From contig DIKL01000123.1 of assembly GCA_002424545.1 (NCBI GenBank), positions 1 to 20,538 on the forward strand: DNA of 20,538 nt. Reading direction: 5' to 3'. Shown here piece after piece: positions 6,741 through 13,744 of the stretch; the first letter of the stretch is position 1; the number at the start of each line of letters is the position of its first letter. The position numbers were made by a program, and so were the translations under genes. This DNA is from Syntrophaceae bacterium UBA5619 (lineage in GTDB: Bacteria > Desulfobacterota > Syntrophia > Syntrophales > UBA5619). The notes under the pieces are model-generated. The model searched no databases. It had not been told where the DNA came from and was given only the letters and a program-made list of their open reading frames with translations.

Positions 6741-9380
6741 TTACAGGAATTTGAACAGCCGGCGGCGGAGGGATTCCATCTGCACCCTATTCTCCGTCAG
6801 GGCATACCGCTTCGTAAATCTCTTCTCCCCTTTTTCCGAAACTTCCGTAACGGAAACGATATTGACGTCCTGCAGATAACGGATGGCGCTCTGGTAGTTG
6901 GACTGGGAAAGCGCCTCCGCCCTGCGGATTTCGCCCTTCCGGTACATCCTCTCCCCGAGACCGCGGATGTTTTTCAGCCAATCCCTTTCCACCTTTGGCC
7001 TCTTTCGGAGATAATAACACCCCCTGACCACCACCCAGTACGATTCCATATAATTATGGATCAGCCCCGCAAACGGAAGGAGGTTGGTCCTGCCGCGGCC
7101 CTTCACCTCAACCCATGCTTTTTCTTCCTTGTCGAATCCGGCGATCATACCCCGATCGCGGAGGTAAGAGAGGGTTTCCGTAATCTCCTCGAGATCATCC
7201 TTCTGATCGTCGAAGATGAATTCGTGCCGGAAGAGCCGTTTGAAAAAGGCGTAATCATCGCGAATGCGGTTGACGGGGACCATGTCCTCCGGGCTCGCCA
7301 GGACGGAGCTCGCCACAAAGCTGACCGGCAGAAAATAGTGGAGGATGTTGTTCTTGTAATACTCCAGGTTCATCCGCTTGTCATCCTCGAGGGAGTATAC
7401 GATCTCCTCGACCTCCTCTTCCTCTTCATCCTCCGCCCCCATGCGGGAGATGAGCCCCGACTGGTCGAAGAGGTTCAATGCCTCGCCGACCGCCTTTTCC
7501 CGGTCGGCAAAAGTCATCGCGAACGAGACGTTCTTCGATGAGAGGTAATCGAAAAACAGGAACAGAACCTCCCGAAGTTCCCCAAGAGAAATACCCCGCC
7601 GGTCATAACAGAGAAGCCCCGACGAGGTCAGGGCGAAGGGCGTCACCACGGAAACCTTGTTGATCGACCGGACGATCGTGTACCCGATCCGGCGATAGAG
7701 GCTCCTCCGTTCCGCAATGGTCATCTCCTCCAGCGGTTTTTCCTGAGCGGCCAGGTAGGACTTCAAAAGGATCGGGTCCCCGACGTTCATATAGACGCGG
7801 CCATACCGTTTCCGGAGCAACTTGCTGCTTCGGATCATGTCGGTCGTCTTCTCCCGTTCCTTCGGGGCGCCGCCCAACTCCTTCAGATAGGCCTTCTCCT
7901 CGACCACCCGGTCATAGCCGATATAGACGGGAATCGCCGCAAGGTCATCGCAGGCTTTCTCCTGAAAGGCCTGAAGAATCATGGAGAGGAGGCCGTACTT
8001 CGGCATGACCATCTTCCCTGTCCGGCTTCGTCCACCCTCGATAAAAAATTCCAGCGGCAACCCTTCCTGCAAAAGAACCTTGATGTACCGGGCGAAAACC
8101 TCGGCGTAGAGCTCGTTCCCCTTGAAGCTCCGCCGGAGAAAGAAGGCTCCCGATTTTCGGAATATGTAACCCATCGGGAAAAATGACAGATTTGTGCCGG
8201 CCGCCACGAACGGCATCTGGATATTGTTCTTGTAAAAGCAGTATGAAAGCAAAAGATAATCGAAATGACTCCGATGACAGGGGACGATGACAAACGGCAT
8301 CTTCTTGGACACCTGCCGGATCTTCGCGATGCCTTCACCGTCCACCACCAAACCGTCGTAGATGTTGTTCCAGAGCCAGGTGAGTATCTTTTCCCAGATC
8401 TCGACAAAAAGTTCGCTGTAATCGGAGGCGATTTCCCTCAGATATTTCCTTGCCTCTTTCCGTATGGCCTCCGAATTTTGTTTGCCCTTTTTCGACTTCG
8501 CCGACAACGTTTCCATGAAGTCAACCAGGGCCTTGTCGCGAAGGACCATCCCGATGATCTCTTCCCGGGACTTCAGGATCGGACCGACAATGGCCGTCTT
8601 CTCGTCGTCGATTCCCGCGATCAGGTCTCCGCGGAGTTTTCGGATGATCTCATCACGGGTCAGCGTCTCCCCGGCCTTCAAAACCTCCTCAAGATTGATC
8701 GGCTCGGCGGAAATGAAGGAGGCCTTGTTGGAGTAGCGCAGAAAGGTGATCAGACGGCGAACCGGATCCGTCGTATCGCTCTGACCGAAGAAAATGTTGA
8801 TCAGGCTCTCCTCCTCCTTTTCCCGCCTTCTTCCGTAGGTGATCAATCCGGGACAGAGATAAATCGGCACATCCGAGGATTCCTGAGCGTCCAGCAGCTG
8901 GGAGAGGGTGTCCTCGACAAAGGGATTTTCAAAGAGTTCGGATTCGCCCAGGTGAATGATGGATGTCTTACCGTCCAGCGTGATCTGTTTCAGATGGTTC
9001 GCCCTATCCGAACGGCTCCCTTTTTTCGTTGAGATGCCCTGGAACAGATGAGACAGAATCACCCGAAGGGCCATCGGAAAAGGCTGCCAGGTGATCATGT
9101 TGATGCCGTGACAGTAAACGGGAGCGGGGATCCCCTTGCGCATCGACATTTCGAGCAGAATCAGGCTGTTGAGGTGGCTCTTGTCCTTCAGGGCGTAGAC
9201 GACGACGCCCTTTTCCGCAAGGGCTTTGAGACCTTCCGCCGTCTCATCGGAAACCATGACCTTCGACAGAACCTTCCGGACAAGCCAGTAGAGAGGGAAA
9301 TTCTCCTCCCGATACAAGCTCCCCGCATGGTAGACGCCGATTTCAGTTGTCCAGGCTCGAATGACCGACAGGATGGACAT
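6741..9380 (-). CDS. plsB: Glycerol-3-phosphate O-acyltransferase, PlsB family
   Basis: The 879-residue protein has the membrane acyltransferase domain of PlsB: HRSHFD (369-374, the His-x4-Asp catalytic pair), GAFFLRRSFKGNELYAEVF (411-429), EGGRSRTGK (448-456) and the IPVYIGYDRVVEE block. PlsB transfers the first acyl chain to sn-glycerol-3-phosphate at the inner membrane, starting phospholipid synthesis. It is somewhat longer than the E. coli enzyme (807 residues), with the usual large N-terminal region and helical C-terminal region of the family. The start is ATG 9378-9380 after an AAAGGG stretch. It begins 13 bases after the enzyme I stop, so it is very probably in the same transcript as the PTS genes. 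That is an unusual link between phosphorelay and lipid synthesis. The acyl donor preference cannot be read from sequence. Confidence 0.9.
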   Translation of the reverse strand: MSILSVIRAWTTEIGVYHAGSLYREENFPLYWLVRKVLSKVMVSDETAEGLKALAEKGVVVYALKDKSHLNSLILLEMSMRKGIPAPVYCHGINMITWQPFPMALRVILSHLFQGISTKKGSRSDRANHLKQITLDGKTSIIHLGESELFENPFVEDTLSQLLDAQESSDVPIYLCPGLITYGRRREKEEESLINIFFGQSDTTDPVRRLITFLRYSNKASFISAEPINLEEVLKAGETLTRDEIIRKLRGDLIAGIDDEKTAIVGPILKSREEIIGMVLRDKALVDFMETLSAKSKKGKQNSEAIRKEARKYLREIASDYSELFVEIWEKILTWLWNNIYDGLVVDGEGIAKIRQVSKKMPFVIVPCHRSHFDYLLLSYCFYKNNIQMPFVAAGTNLSFFPMGYIFRKSGAFFLRRSFKGNELYAEVFARYIKVLLQEGLPLEFFIEGGRSRTGKMVMPKYGLLSMILQAFQEKACDDLAAIPVYIGYDRVVEEKAYLKELGGAPKEREKTTDMIRSSKLLRKRYGRVYMNVGDPILLKSYLAAQEKPLEEMTIAERRSLYRRIGYTIVRSINKVSVVTPFALTSSGLLCYDRRGISLGELREVLFLFFDYLSSKNVSFAMTFADREKAVGEALNLFDQSGLISRMGAEDEEEEEVEEIVYSLEDDKRMNLEYYKNNILHYFLPVSFVASSVLASPEDMVPVNRIRDDYAFFKRLFRHEFIFDDQKDDLEEITETLSYLRDRGMIAGFDKEEKAWVEVKGRGRTNLLPFAGLIHNYMESYWVVVRGCYYLRKRPKVERDWLKNIRGLGERMYRKGEIRRAEALSQSNYQSAIRYLQDVNIVSVTEVSEKGEKRFTKRYALTENRVQMESLRRRLFKFL

Positions 9381-9393
9381 GTTCCCTTTCTCT

Positions 9394-11172
9394 TTACGAA
9401 CCGTTCACCGGAAAATCTTCGGGAAACCGTTTGCGCATCGCCGCCCCGACAAACGATCGGATATCCGACGCGGAAGAGAGGGCCATCACATTGTTTAAGA
9501 GCGCTTTCGATTCCTTCAATGTGACCCCCCGAATGATCTTTTTCACACGAGGTATCGCGAGAGGATTCATGCTGAGTTCATCCAGTTCCAGACCCAGCAG
9601 GATCATCGTATAAATCGGTTCTCCCGCCATTTCCCCGCACATCGCCACCCGGATCCCCGCCTTGTGCCCGACATCCACCACCTGTTTGATCAGGCGCAGA
9701 ACCGCCGGATGAAGAGGTTCATAGAGATAGGTCACCCGCTCATTGATCCGGTCGATCGCCAAGACATACTGGATCAGATCATTGGTCCCGATGCTGAAAA
9801 AATCCACCTCTTTGGCCAATTCCTCCGCGACAATCACGGCGGACGGAACTTCGATCATGATCCCGATTTCGATCTCTTTTCCCAGTTCCGTCCCGTCGGC
9901 CAGCAGATCGTTTTTCACTTCCATAAAGATCCTTTTGGCCTCGCGGATTTCCTCGATCCCGGAAATCATCGGGAACATGATCCGGAGTTTTCCCTGGACG
10001 CTGGACCGGAGGATGGCCCGGAGCTGAACCTTGAAGAGCTCCACCTCCTTGAGACAAAAACGAATGGCCCGAAGCCCTAACTGCGGGTTCAGCTCGCGGG
10101 AAAGCTTCTTGTCCGGAAAGAACTTGTCGCCTCCCAGATCAAAGGTGCGAATGGTCGCCCAGGAAAGCCCCTTGACGCCGACCACCGATCGGTAATTGGC
10201 AAGATGGTCCTCCTCGTCGGGAGGCTGCTCACGATTGATGTAGATGAATTCGGTCCGGTACAGACCGATCCCGTCCGCGCCGTGGAGAATCGCGGAGGGA
10301 ATCTCTTCGATGAACTCGATATTGCCCCCGATCTCCACGGTATAATGGTCCTTTGTCACGGCCGGCAGACGAGCGCATTCCAGCAGGTCGTTCTGGTCCT
10401 TCTCGTATAGCCTTTTCTTCCCCTCGTAGCGCTTGCGGATCTCCGGATCGGGATGGACGATGACAACGCCGGCGGAACCGTCGATAATGATATCATCGTG
10501 GGTCAGAACGGCCCGGGTGATGTTCTCCAGACCCAAAACGGCCGGGATCGCCATCGACCTGGCCACGATGGCCGTGTGGGACGTCTTTCCGCCGACATCC
10601 GTGGCGAAGCCAAGCACCTTGTCGATCTTCAGTTGTGCCGTATCGGCGGGAGAGAGGTCGGCCGCGATGATGATCACCCCTTCCCCCATGTCGACCGCCG
10701 TGCGCTTCTTCCCCACGAGATTCGTGAGAATCCGCTGGCCGGCATATTGGATGTCGCTGATGCGCTCCCGAAGATAGTCATCCTCCATCCGGTCAAAAAT
10801 TTCCCGGTATTGATCGACGGTCATGCGGACAGCCCATTCGGCGTTTACAGACATCTCGCGGATGTTTTTCACCGTGCGGTCGATGAATTTGCGATCCCGC
10901 ATGATCATGATGTGGACATCGATGATGTAGAACGGCTCCATGTCGCCGTCCAGATCGCCGAGTTTGTTCTTCAGATCGAGGAGTTGCTTCTCCGATTCCC
11001 GCAGGGCCTTGCGGAAGCGTTTGACCTCCGCGGAAATCAGAGCCGGATCGCCGAGGTGATAAAAGGGAATCTGCGCATCCTGACGGTCGAAAAGGTAGGC
11101 CCGGCCGATGACGATGCCGGGCGAAACGCCTATCCCCTTGATCACAAAAGTTTTCTTCTGATCATCCGTCAT
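9394..11172 (-). CDS. ptsI: Phosphoenolpyruvate-protein phosphotransferase (PTS enzyme I)
   Basis: The 592-residue enzyme takes phosphate from phosphoenolpyruvate and passes it to HPr in the cytoplasm. Visible in order are the KGIGVSPGIVIGRA start, an HPr-binding helical region (about 40-150), and the phosphorylated His199 in GGKTSHTAIVARS. The PEP-binding barrel follows with GIGLYRTEFIY, NPQLGLRAIR, EVPSA and IGTNDLIQY, and catalytic Cys512 in VAMCGEMAGEP. Length is normal. The frame is open upstream to 11307 and into the HPr gene, but the family's N-terminus begins at ATG 11170-11172, with AAAGGA upstream. It lies 58 bases after the HPr stop and 13 bases before plsB. Confidence 0.96.
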   Translation of the reverse strand: MTDDQKKTFVIKGIGVSPGIVIGRAYLFDRQDAQIPFYHLGDPALISAEVKRFRKALRESEKQLLDLKNKLGDLDGDMEPFYIIDVHIMIMRDRKFIDRTVKNIREMSVNAEWAVRMTVDQYREIFDRMEDDYLRERISDIQYAGQRILTNLVGKKRTAVDMGEGVIIIAADLSPADTAQLKIDKVLGFATDVGGKTSHTAIVARSMAIPAVLGLENITRAVLTHDDIIIDGSAGVVIVHPDPEIRKRYEGKKRLYEKDQNDLLECARLPAVTKDHYTVEIGGNIEFIEEIPSAILHGADGIGLYRTEFIYINREQPPDEEDHLANYRSVVGVKGLSWATIRTFDLGGDKFFPDKKLSRELNPQLGLRAIRFCLKEVELFKVQLRAILRSSVQGKLRIMFPMISGIEEIREAKRIFMEVKNDLLADGTELGKEIEIGIMIEVPSAVIVAEELAKEVDFFSIGTNDLIQYVLAIDRINERVTYLYEPLHPAVLRLIKQVVDVGHKAGIRVAMCGEMAGEPIYTMILLGLELDELSMNPLAIPRVKKIIRGVTLKESKALLNNVMALSSASDIRSFVGAAMRKRFPEDFPVNGS

Positions 11173-11230
11173 AAACCGATTATCCTTTGTCTTTCCGGCC
11201 GACCGAAGCAGGAACCATATTTGAGGACCG

Positions 11231-11500
11231 TCACGTCTCTCCGAATTTCGCTTCGACCAGACGGGCGAAGGCCTCGATCGCCTCCCCGGCATCGACTCCC
11301 TCGGCACGAACGGTCAAGCGGCTGCCCTGGGGACAGCAGAGCGTGAGTATCCCCAGAATGCTTCGTCCGTTCACCTCAACCCCGTCTTTTTCCAGGAAAG
11401 TCTCCGCCTGAAAGCGATTGGCCGTTTCGACGATCTTGGCGGCCACACGGGCATGAATCCCCAACCGGTTCGTGATCTCAAATGTTTTTGCTTCTATCAT
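11231..11500 (-). CDS. ptsH: Phosphocarrier protein HPr
   Basis: The 89-residue protein has the HPr fold markers: a phosphorylatable His16 in LGIHARVAAKIV, a regulatory-type Ser47 in NGRSILGILTL, and a PQGS turn. HPr carries phosphate from enzyme I to sugar-specific or regulatory EII domains. A serine in this position is the target of HPr kinase/phosphorylase where that enzyme exists; none is in the window. The ATG (11498-11500) has no ribosome-binding site and lies one base past the TGA of the IID gene. Translation is thus probably coupled to IID. An in-frame TTG at 11515 would add five residues but has no better support. Confidence 0.95.
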   Translation of the reverse strand: MIEAKTFEITNRLGIHARVAAKIVETANRFQAETFLEKDGVEVNGRSILGILTLCCPQGSRLTVRAEGVDAGEAIEAFARLVEAKFGET

Positions 11501-11501
11501 A

Positions 11502-12266
11502 TCAAAAGGAAACAACCACGCAGATTATGGCTATCCCATATAAAATCCCGACCTGCGAGATCCCCTTGCGAATCGCGAAGAAAATCAGCAGCAGAAGAAG
11601 CGCCGCCGCCGCTTTCAAAGGCGGCTCCGGCAGAACCGGCAGGGGAAAGCGGCCGGCAGTTTCGACGGCCACGGCCGCCAGAACACCGGTCAGGACCAAC
11701 AGCAGCAAGCGAACCTTTCCCGTTGCCCCCGGCAGATCCAATTTCCGAATAAAGTCGATCCCGTTTCTACGACGGCGATACCCTTCGAGAAAACCCGCTC
11801 CCCGAACCCAAAGTTGTGCAGGCGTATAGAGCAGCAGAAAGGAGAGCGGCGCCAACAGCGTTCCCGAAAAGGCGAGGATAACGGCTCCGACACCGGAAAC
11901 GGACCGGAGAGCCGCCCAAAAAAAGGAGTCGCCGATCGCCGCATACGGTCCCATGAGGGCCTTCTTCAGATCCTCCACTTCCTCCGGCGCAACCCCTTCT
12001 TCTTCCATTCCCGCCACGGAGCCGATCACCGACGAGGCAAGATAGGGATGGGTGTTGAACATCTGCAAATGCCGGGAAAGGAATGCCGCAATCCGGGACC
12101 GTTCCCACCCTTTGCCGCGGAGCAGCGGCAGCATCGAGAAGACGAACCCCAGATTCTGCATCCTCCAGAAATTGAAGGAAACCTGAATGGTCAGCGAACG
12201 AAGGAAAATGTTGAACAGCGTCGATCCGTTCATCATCAAAAAGTCTGCCCGGGCAACGTTCGGCAT
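11502..12266 (-). CDS. PTS mannose/fructose/sorbose-family IID component, orphan
   Basis: The 254-residue protein has the EIID N-terminal pattern LFNIFLRSLTIQVSFNFWRMQNLGFVFSMLPLL, then HPYLASSVIGSVAGMEEEG and an MGPYAAIGDSFFW block. These are typical of the mannose-family IID subunit. Hydrophobic segments lie near residues 125-150, 185-207, 220-236 and 240-254. IID normally forms the membrane channel with IIC and takes phosphate from IIA/IIB. None of those is encoded here: upstream is a gene-free stretch, downstream are HPr and enzyme I. It could work with subunits encoded elsewhere, or be a regulatory relic. I use ATG 12264-12266; Met11 or Met12 are possible because the ribosome-binding site is weak. 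Confidence 0.85.
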   Translation of the reverse strand: MPNVARADFLMMNGSTLFNIFLRSLTIQVSFNFWRMQNLGFVFSMLPLLRGKGWERSRIAAFLSRHLQMFNTHPYLASSVIGSVAGMEEEGVAPEEVEDLKKALMGPYAAIGDSFFWAALRSVSGVGAVILAFSGTLLAPLSFLLLYTPAQLWVRGAGFLEGYRRRRNGIDFIRKLDLPGATGKVRLLLLVLTGVLAAVAVETAGRFPLPVLPEPPLKAAAALLLLLIFFAIRKGISQVGILYGIAIICVVVSF

Positions 12267-12366
12267 GCCGACGCCCGAAGCAGGCTGTCCCTAAACCTCC
12301 ACGAACCTTCCGTTATTTAACCCCCGACGATACAAAACGGCAGACGGTACCGCCTATGGATCACGC

Positions 12367-12395
12367 TGCCTAACATGAACGGCCTGTGAAGTCAA
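12367..12395 (-). promoter_or_regulatory. Possible promoter of the PTS-plsB operon
   Basis: Minus-strand TTGACT (12395-12390), a 17-bp spacer and a poor -10 TAGGCA (12372-12367) lie about 100 bases upstream of the IID start. The -35 is good and the -10 weak, so this is tentative. Confidence 0.3.
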
Positions 12396-12448
12396 TCGAT
12401 TCGCTTCCCTGGTGATCGCCACTGCCCGGGATCCCATCAAAAAAATCG

Positions 12449-12472
12449 GAACATTTTTCTGAACATTTTTCT
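12449..12472 (+). repeat. Perfect tandem 12-bp direct repeat at the PxxKW promoter
   Basis: GAACATTTTTCT occurs twice without a gap (12449-12460, 12461-12472). The last T of the second copy is the first base of the TTGACA -35. Helically phased direct repeats like this are typical of activator or repressor sites. It sits in the 353-base stretch between the IID start and the PxxKW start. Confidence 0.7.
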
Positions 12473-12500
12473 TGACATCGCATTTTATTTTTGATAGCAA
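12472..12500 (+). promoter_or_regulatory. Candidate promoter of the PxxKW gene
   Basis: TTGACA (12472-12477) is a perfect -35. With a 17-bp spacer the -10 would be TAGCAA (12495-12500), a weak match, which suits an activated promoter. Transcription would start near or just after the run of eight C (12501-12508). Confidence 0.5.
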
Positions 12501-12505
12501 CCCCC

Positions 12506-12573
12506 CCCTTGAATAAGGGATAGCCGACCTGTCTTGGCCATCAACGTGGTTCTGAAAGCGGGTCGGTTTTTTT
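12506..12573 (+). promoter_or_regulatory. Leader RNA with intrinsic terminator (attenuator candidate)
   Basis: Right after the predicted start, CCCTT-GAAT-AAGGG (12506-12519) forms a small hairpin. A second stem CCGACC/GGTCGG (12524-12529 with 12561-12566) encloses an inner GGCCA/TGGTT helix. It is followed at once by seven T (12567-12573). This is an intrinsic terminator 46 bases before the PxxKW ATG with no promoter visible after it. It therefore could control readthrough into that gene, or end a small RNA of about 65 nt. A further hairpin TCGAAGA/TCTTCGA (12579-12597) lies just before the ribosome-binding site. Confidence 0.6.
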
Positions 12574-12619
12574 AGACTTCGAAGAACCCATCTTCGATGG
12601 GGAAATAGAGGAGAGAAAG

Positions 12620-12901
12620 ATGATTTGTCAAACGATTAAAAACGGGATCGAATGCGGCTTCATGTCGAAGAAAGGCTGCGGATTCAACGGGGGGAGCTGC
12701 AATGTCATCGTAGATCAATGCAATGGGTGCGGCAAGGTGATCGAGTGCCCTACCGGCAAATACTGCCGCGTGTATCCGGATCCTGCCGGAAAATGGCGGA
12801 CTGGAAAATGTCCCACAGCCACCCATCTCAAAATGGACCTCAAAGAAACGACGCAAAAGGTCAACCCGCTGAAGGCTTCCAAACGGGCAAACAAAAAATA
12901 G
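12620..12901 (+). CDS. PxxKW-family cysteine-rich protein
   Basis: The 93-residue protein has nine cysteines (3, 12, 20, 27, 34, 37, 43, 49, 64). It also has the PAGKW motif (residues 55-59) that names the PxxKW family of small proteins known to me mainly from Deltaproteobacteria. The C34-x2-C37-x5-C43-x5-C49 spacing would suit zinc or an iron-sulfur cluster, but no function is known. The last 25 residues are Lys-rich and probably flexible. No signal peptide is visible. ATG 12620-12622 has GAGGAGA close upstream. The gene stands alone, is preceded by a structured leader with a terminator, and ends at a very strong terminator. It thus has its own controlled transcription unit. Confidence 0.85.
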   Translation: MICQTIKNGIECGFMSKKGCGFNGGSCNVIVDQCNGCGKVIECPTGKYCRVYPDPAGKWRTGKCPTATHLKMDLKETTQKVNPLKASKRANKK

Positions 12902-12972
12902 CGGACGGCCCTCTCCGTTTTCGACGGACGGGATACTTCGATCGGCTTGCACCTGTGAATCATTCAAGCGAA

Positions 12973-13010
12973 AGGCCGATTGAAGCCTTGTGGTTTCAAT
13001 CGGCCTTTTT
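12973..13010 (+). terminator. Strong intrinsic terminator after the PxxKW gene
   Basis: A perfect 11-bp stem AGGCCGATTGA/TCAATCGGCCT (12973-12983 with 12996-13006) is followed by a T run. On the other strand the stem is followed by TTTCGCTT, so it may also weakly end the translation operon, whose last stop is at 13031. Confidence 0.9.
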
Positions 13011-13030
13011 GCGGACATCGTTGCGGCACC

Positions 13031-13375
13031 CTAACGGACGATTTCCCTGATCCAGCGCAATCCCTGCTCGATCTCATCGAGAAGGTCATCTCGCCGTTCC
13101 CGGCCCGATGCCGCCGGCTCCTCGCCCCGCAACTTGTGGAGCTGTTTCCTGGCCCCGTTGATGGTGAAATTCTCCTCGTAAAGGAGTTTGCGGATCATCA
13201 GCAATTCCTCTACATCCTTGTGCCGGTAGAGCCGCTGGTCGGAGCGGGTGCGGATCGGTTTGACCGTTTTAAACTCGGTCTCCCAGTAGCGGATCACATA
13301 GGGCTGAACGCCCAGCAAGCGGCTGACCTCGCCGATACGGAAATAGGACTTATCGGGAATCGATACGGTCATCAT
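13031..13375 (-). CDS. MerR-family transcriptional regulator
   Basis: The 114-residue protein has a MerR-type winged helix-turn-helix at its N-terminus ([25 protein letters not shown], residues 11-35). The wing [20 protein letters not shown] follows, then a short helical tail. It lacks the cysteine or ligand-binding domain of metal- or drug-responsive MerR proteins. This short type regularly follows ihfA in deltaproteobacterial pheST operons; its targets are unknown. The start at ATG 13373-13375, or the adjacent Met2, is preceded by GGGGA. It begins 62 bases after the ihfA stop and is the last gene of the operon. Confidence 0.9.
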   Translation of the reverse strand: MMTVSIPDKSYFRIGEVSRLLGVQPYVIRYWETEFKTVKPIRTRSDQRLYRHKDVEELLMIRKLLYEENFTINGARKQLHKLRGEEPAASGRERRDDLLDEIEQGLRWIREIVR

Positions 13376-13437
13376 CCGGTCCCCATATTACGCGAGGCAT
13401 CCCTTCGCTGCATCGGGTTCGCCGTATGCGGACCCTG

Positions 13438-13713
13438 TCAGTCGTTCAGCGCCTTGCGAAGAACCTGGCTGGATTTGAAGGTCAGCACCCTTCGCGCGGA
13501 AATGGCAATCTCGTCACCGGTCTGGGGATTTCTGCCCCGGCGTGATTTCTTCGCCTTCACGACAAAATTTCCAAACCCGGAAATTTTGATCTTCTCCCCC
13601 TTCGCCAGACCGTCCTTGATGATATCGAACACGGATTCCACAATCCTGGCCGAATCCTTTTTCGAAAATCCAAGCTTCTCGTATACATCCTGAATGATAT
13701 CGATTTTTGTCAT
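13438..13713 (-). CDS. ihfA: Integration host factor subunit alpha
   Basis: The 91-residue HU/IHF-family protein starts MTKIDIIQDVYEKLGFSKKDSARIVESVF and has the DNA-contacting arm. The arm carries the GRNPQTG motif, whose proline intercalates to bend DNA, and ends ISARRVLTFKSSQVLRKAL. Its position directly after pheT, as in many Proteobacteria, argues for IHF alpha rather than HU. IHF works with a beta subunit, not encoded here, as a nucleoid-bending protein in recombination and transcription. The start is ATG 13711-13713 after a very strong GGAGGAGG; upstream in-frame codons overlap pheT and are not needed. It begins 31 bases after the pheT stop. Confidence 0.93.
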   Translation of the reverse strand: MTKIDIIQDVYEKLGFSKKDSARIVESVFDIIKDGLAKGEKIKISGFGNFVVKAKKSRRGRNPQTGDEIAISARRVLTFKSSQVLRKALND

Positions 13714-13744
13714 TTCCCGCCTCCTCCGCTGGATTGGTCTTTTT

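Noticed and set aside
8265..9032. 255-codon plus-strand frame opposite plsB
   Set aside because: Shadow frame inside plsB without family resemblance.
10453..11346. 297-codon plus-strand frame opposite ptsI/ptsH
   Set aside because: Shadow frame across two certain genes.
12501..12508. Run of eight C as a phase-variation tract
   Set aside because: It lies outside any coding frame, at the predicted transcription start; slippage could alter transcript starts but there is no evidence for it.
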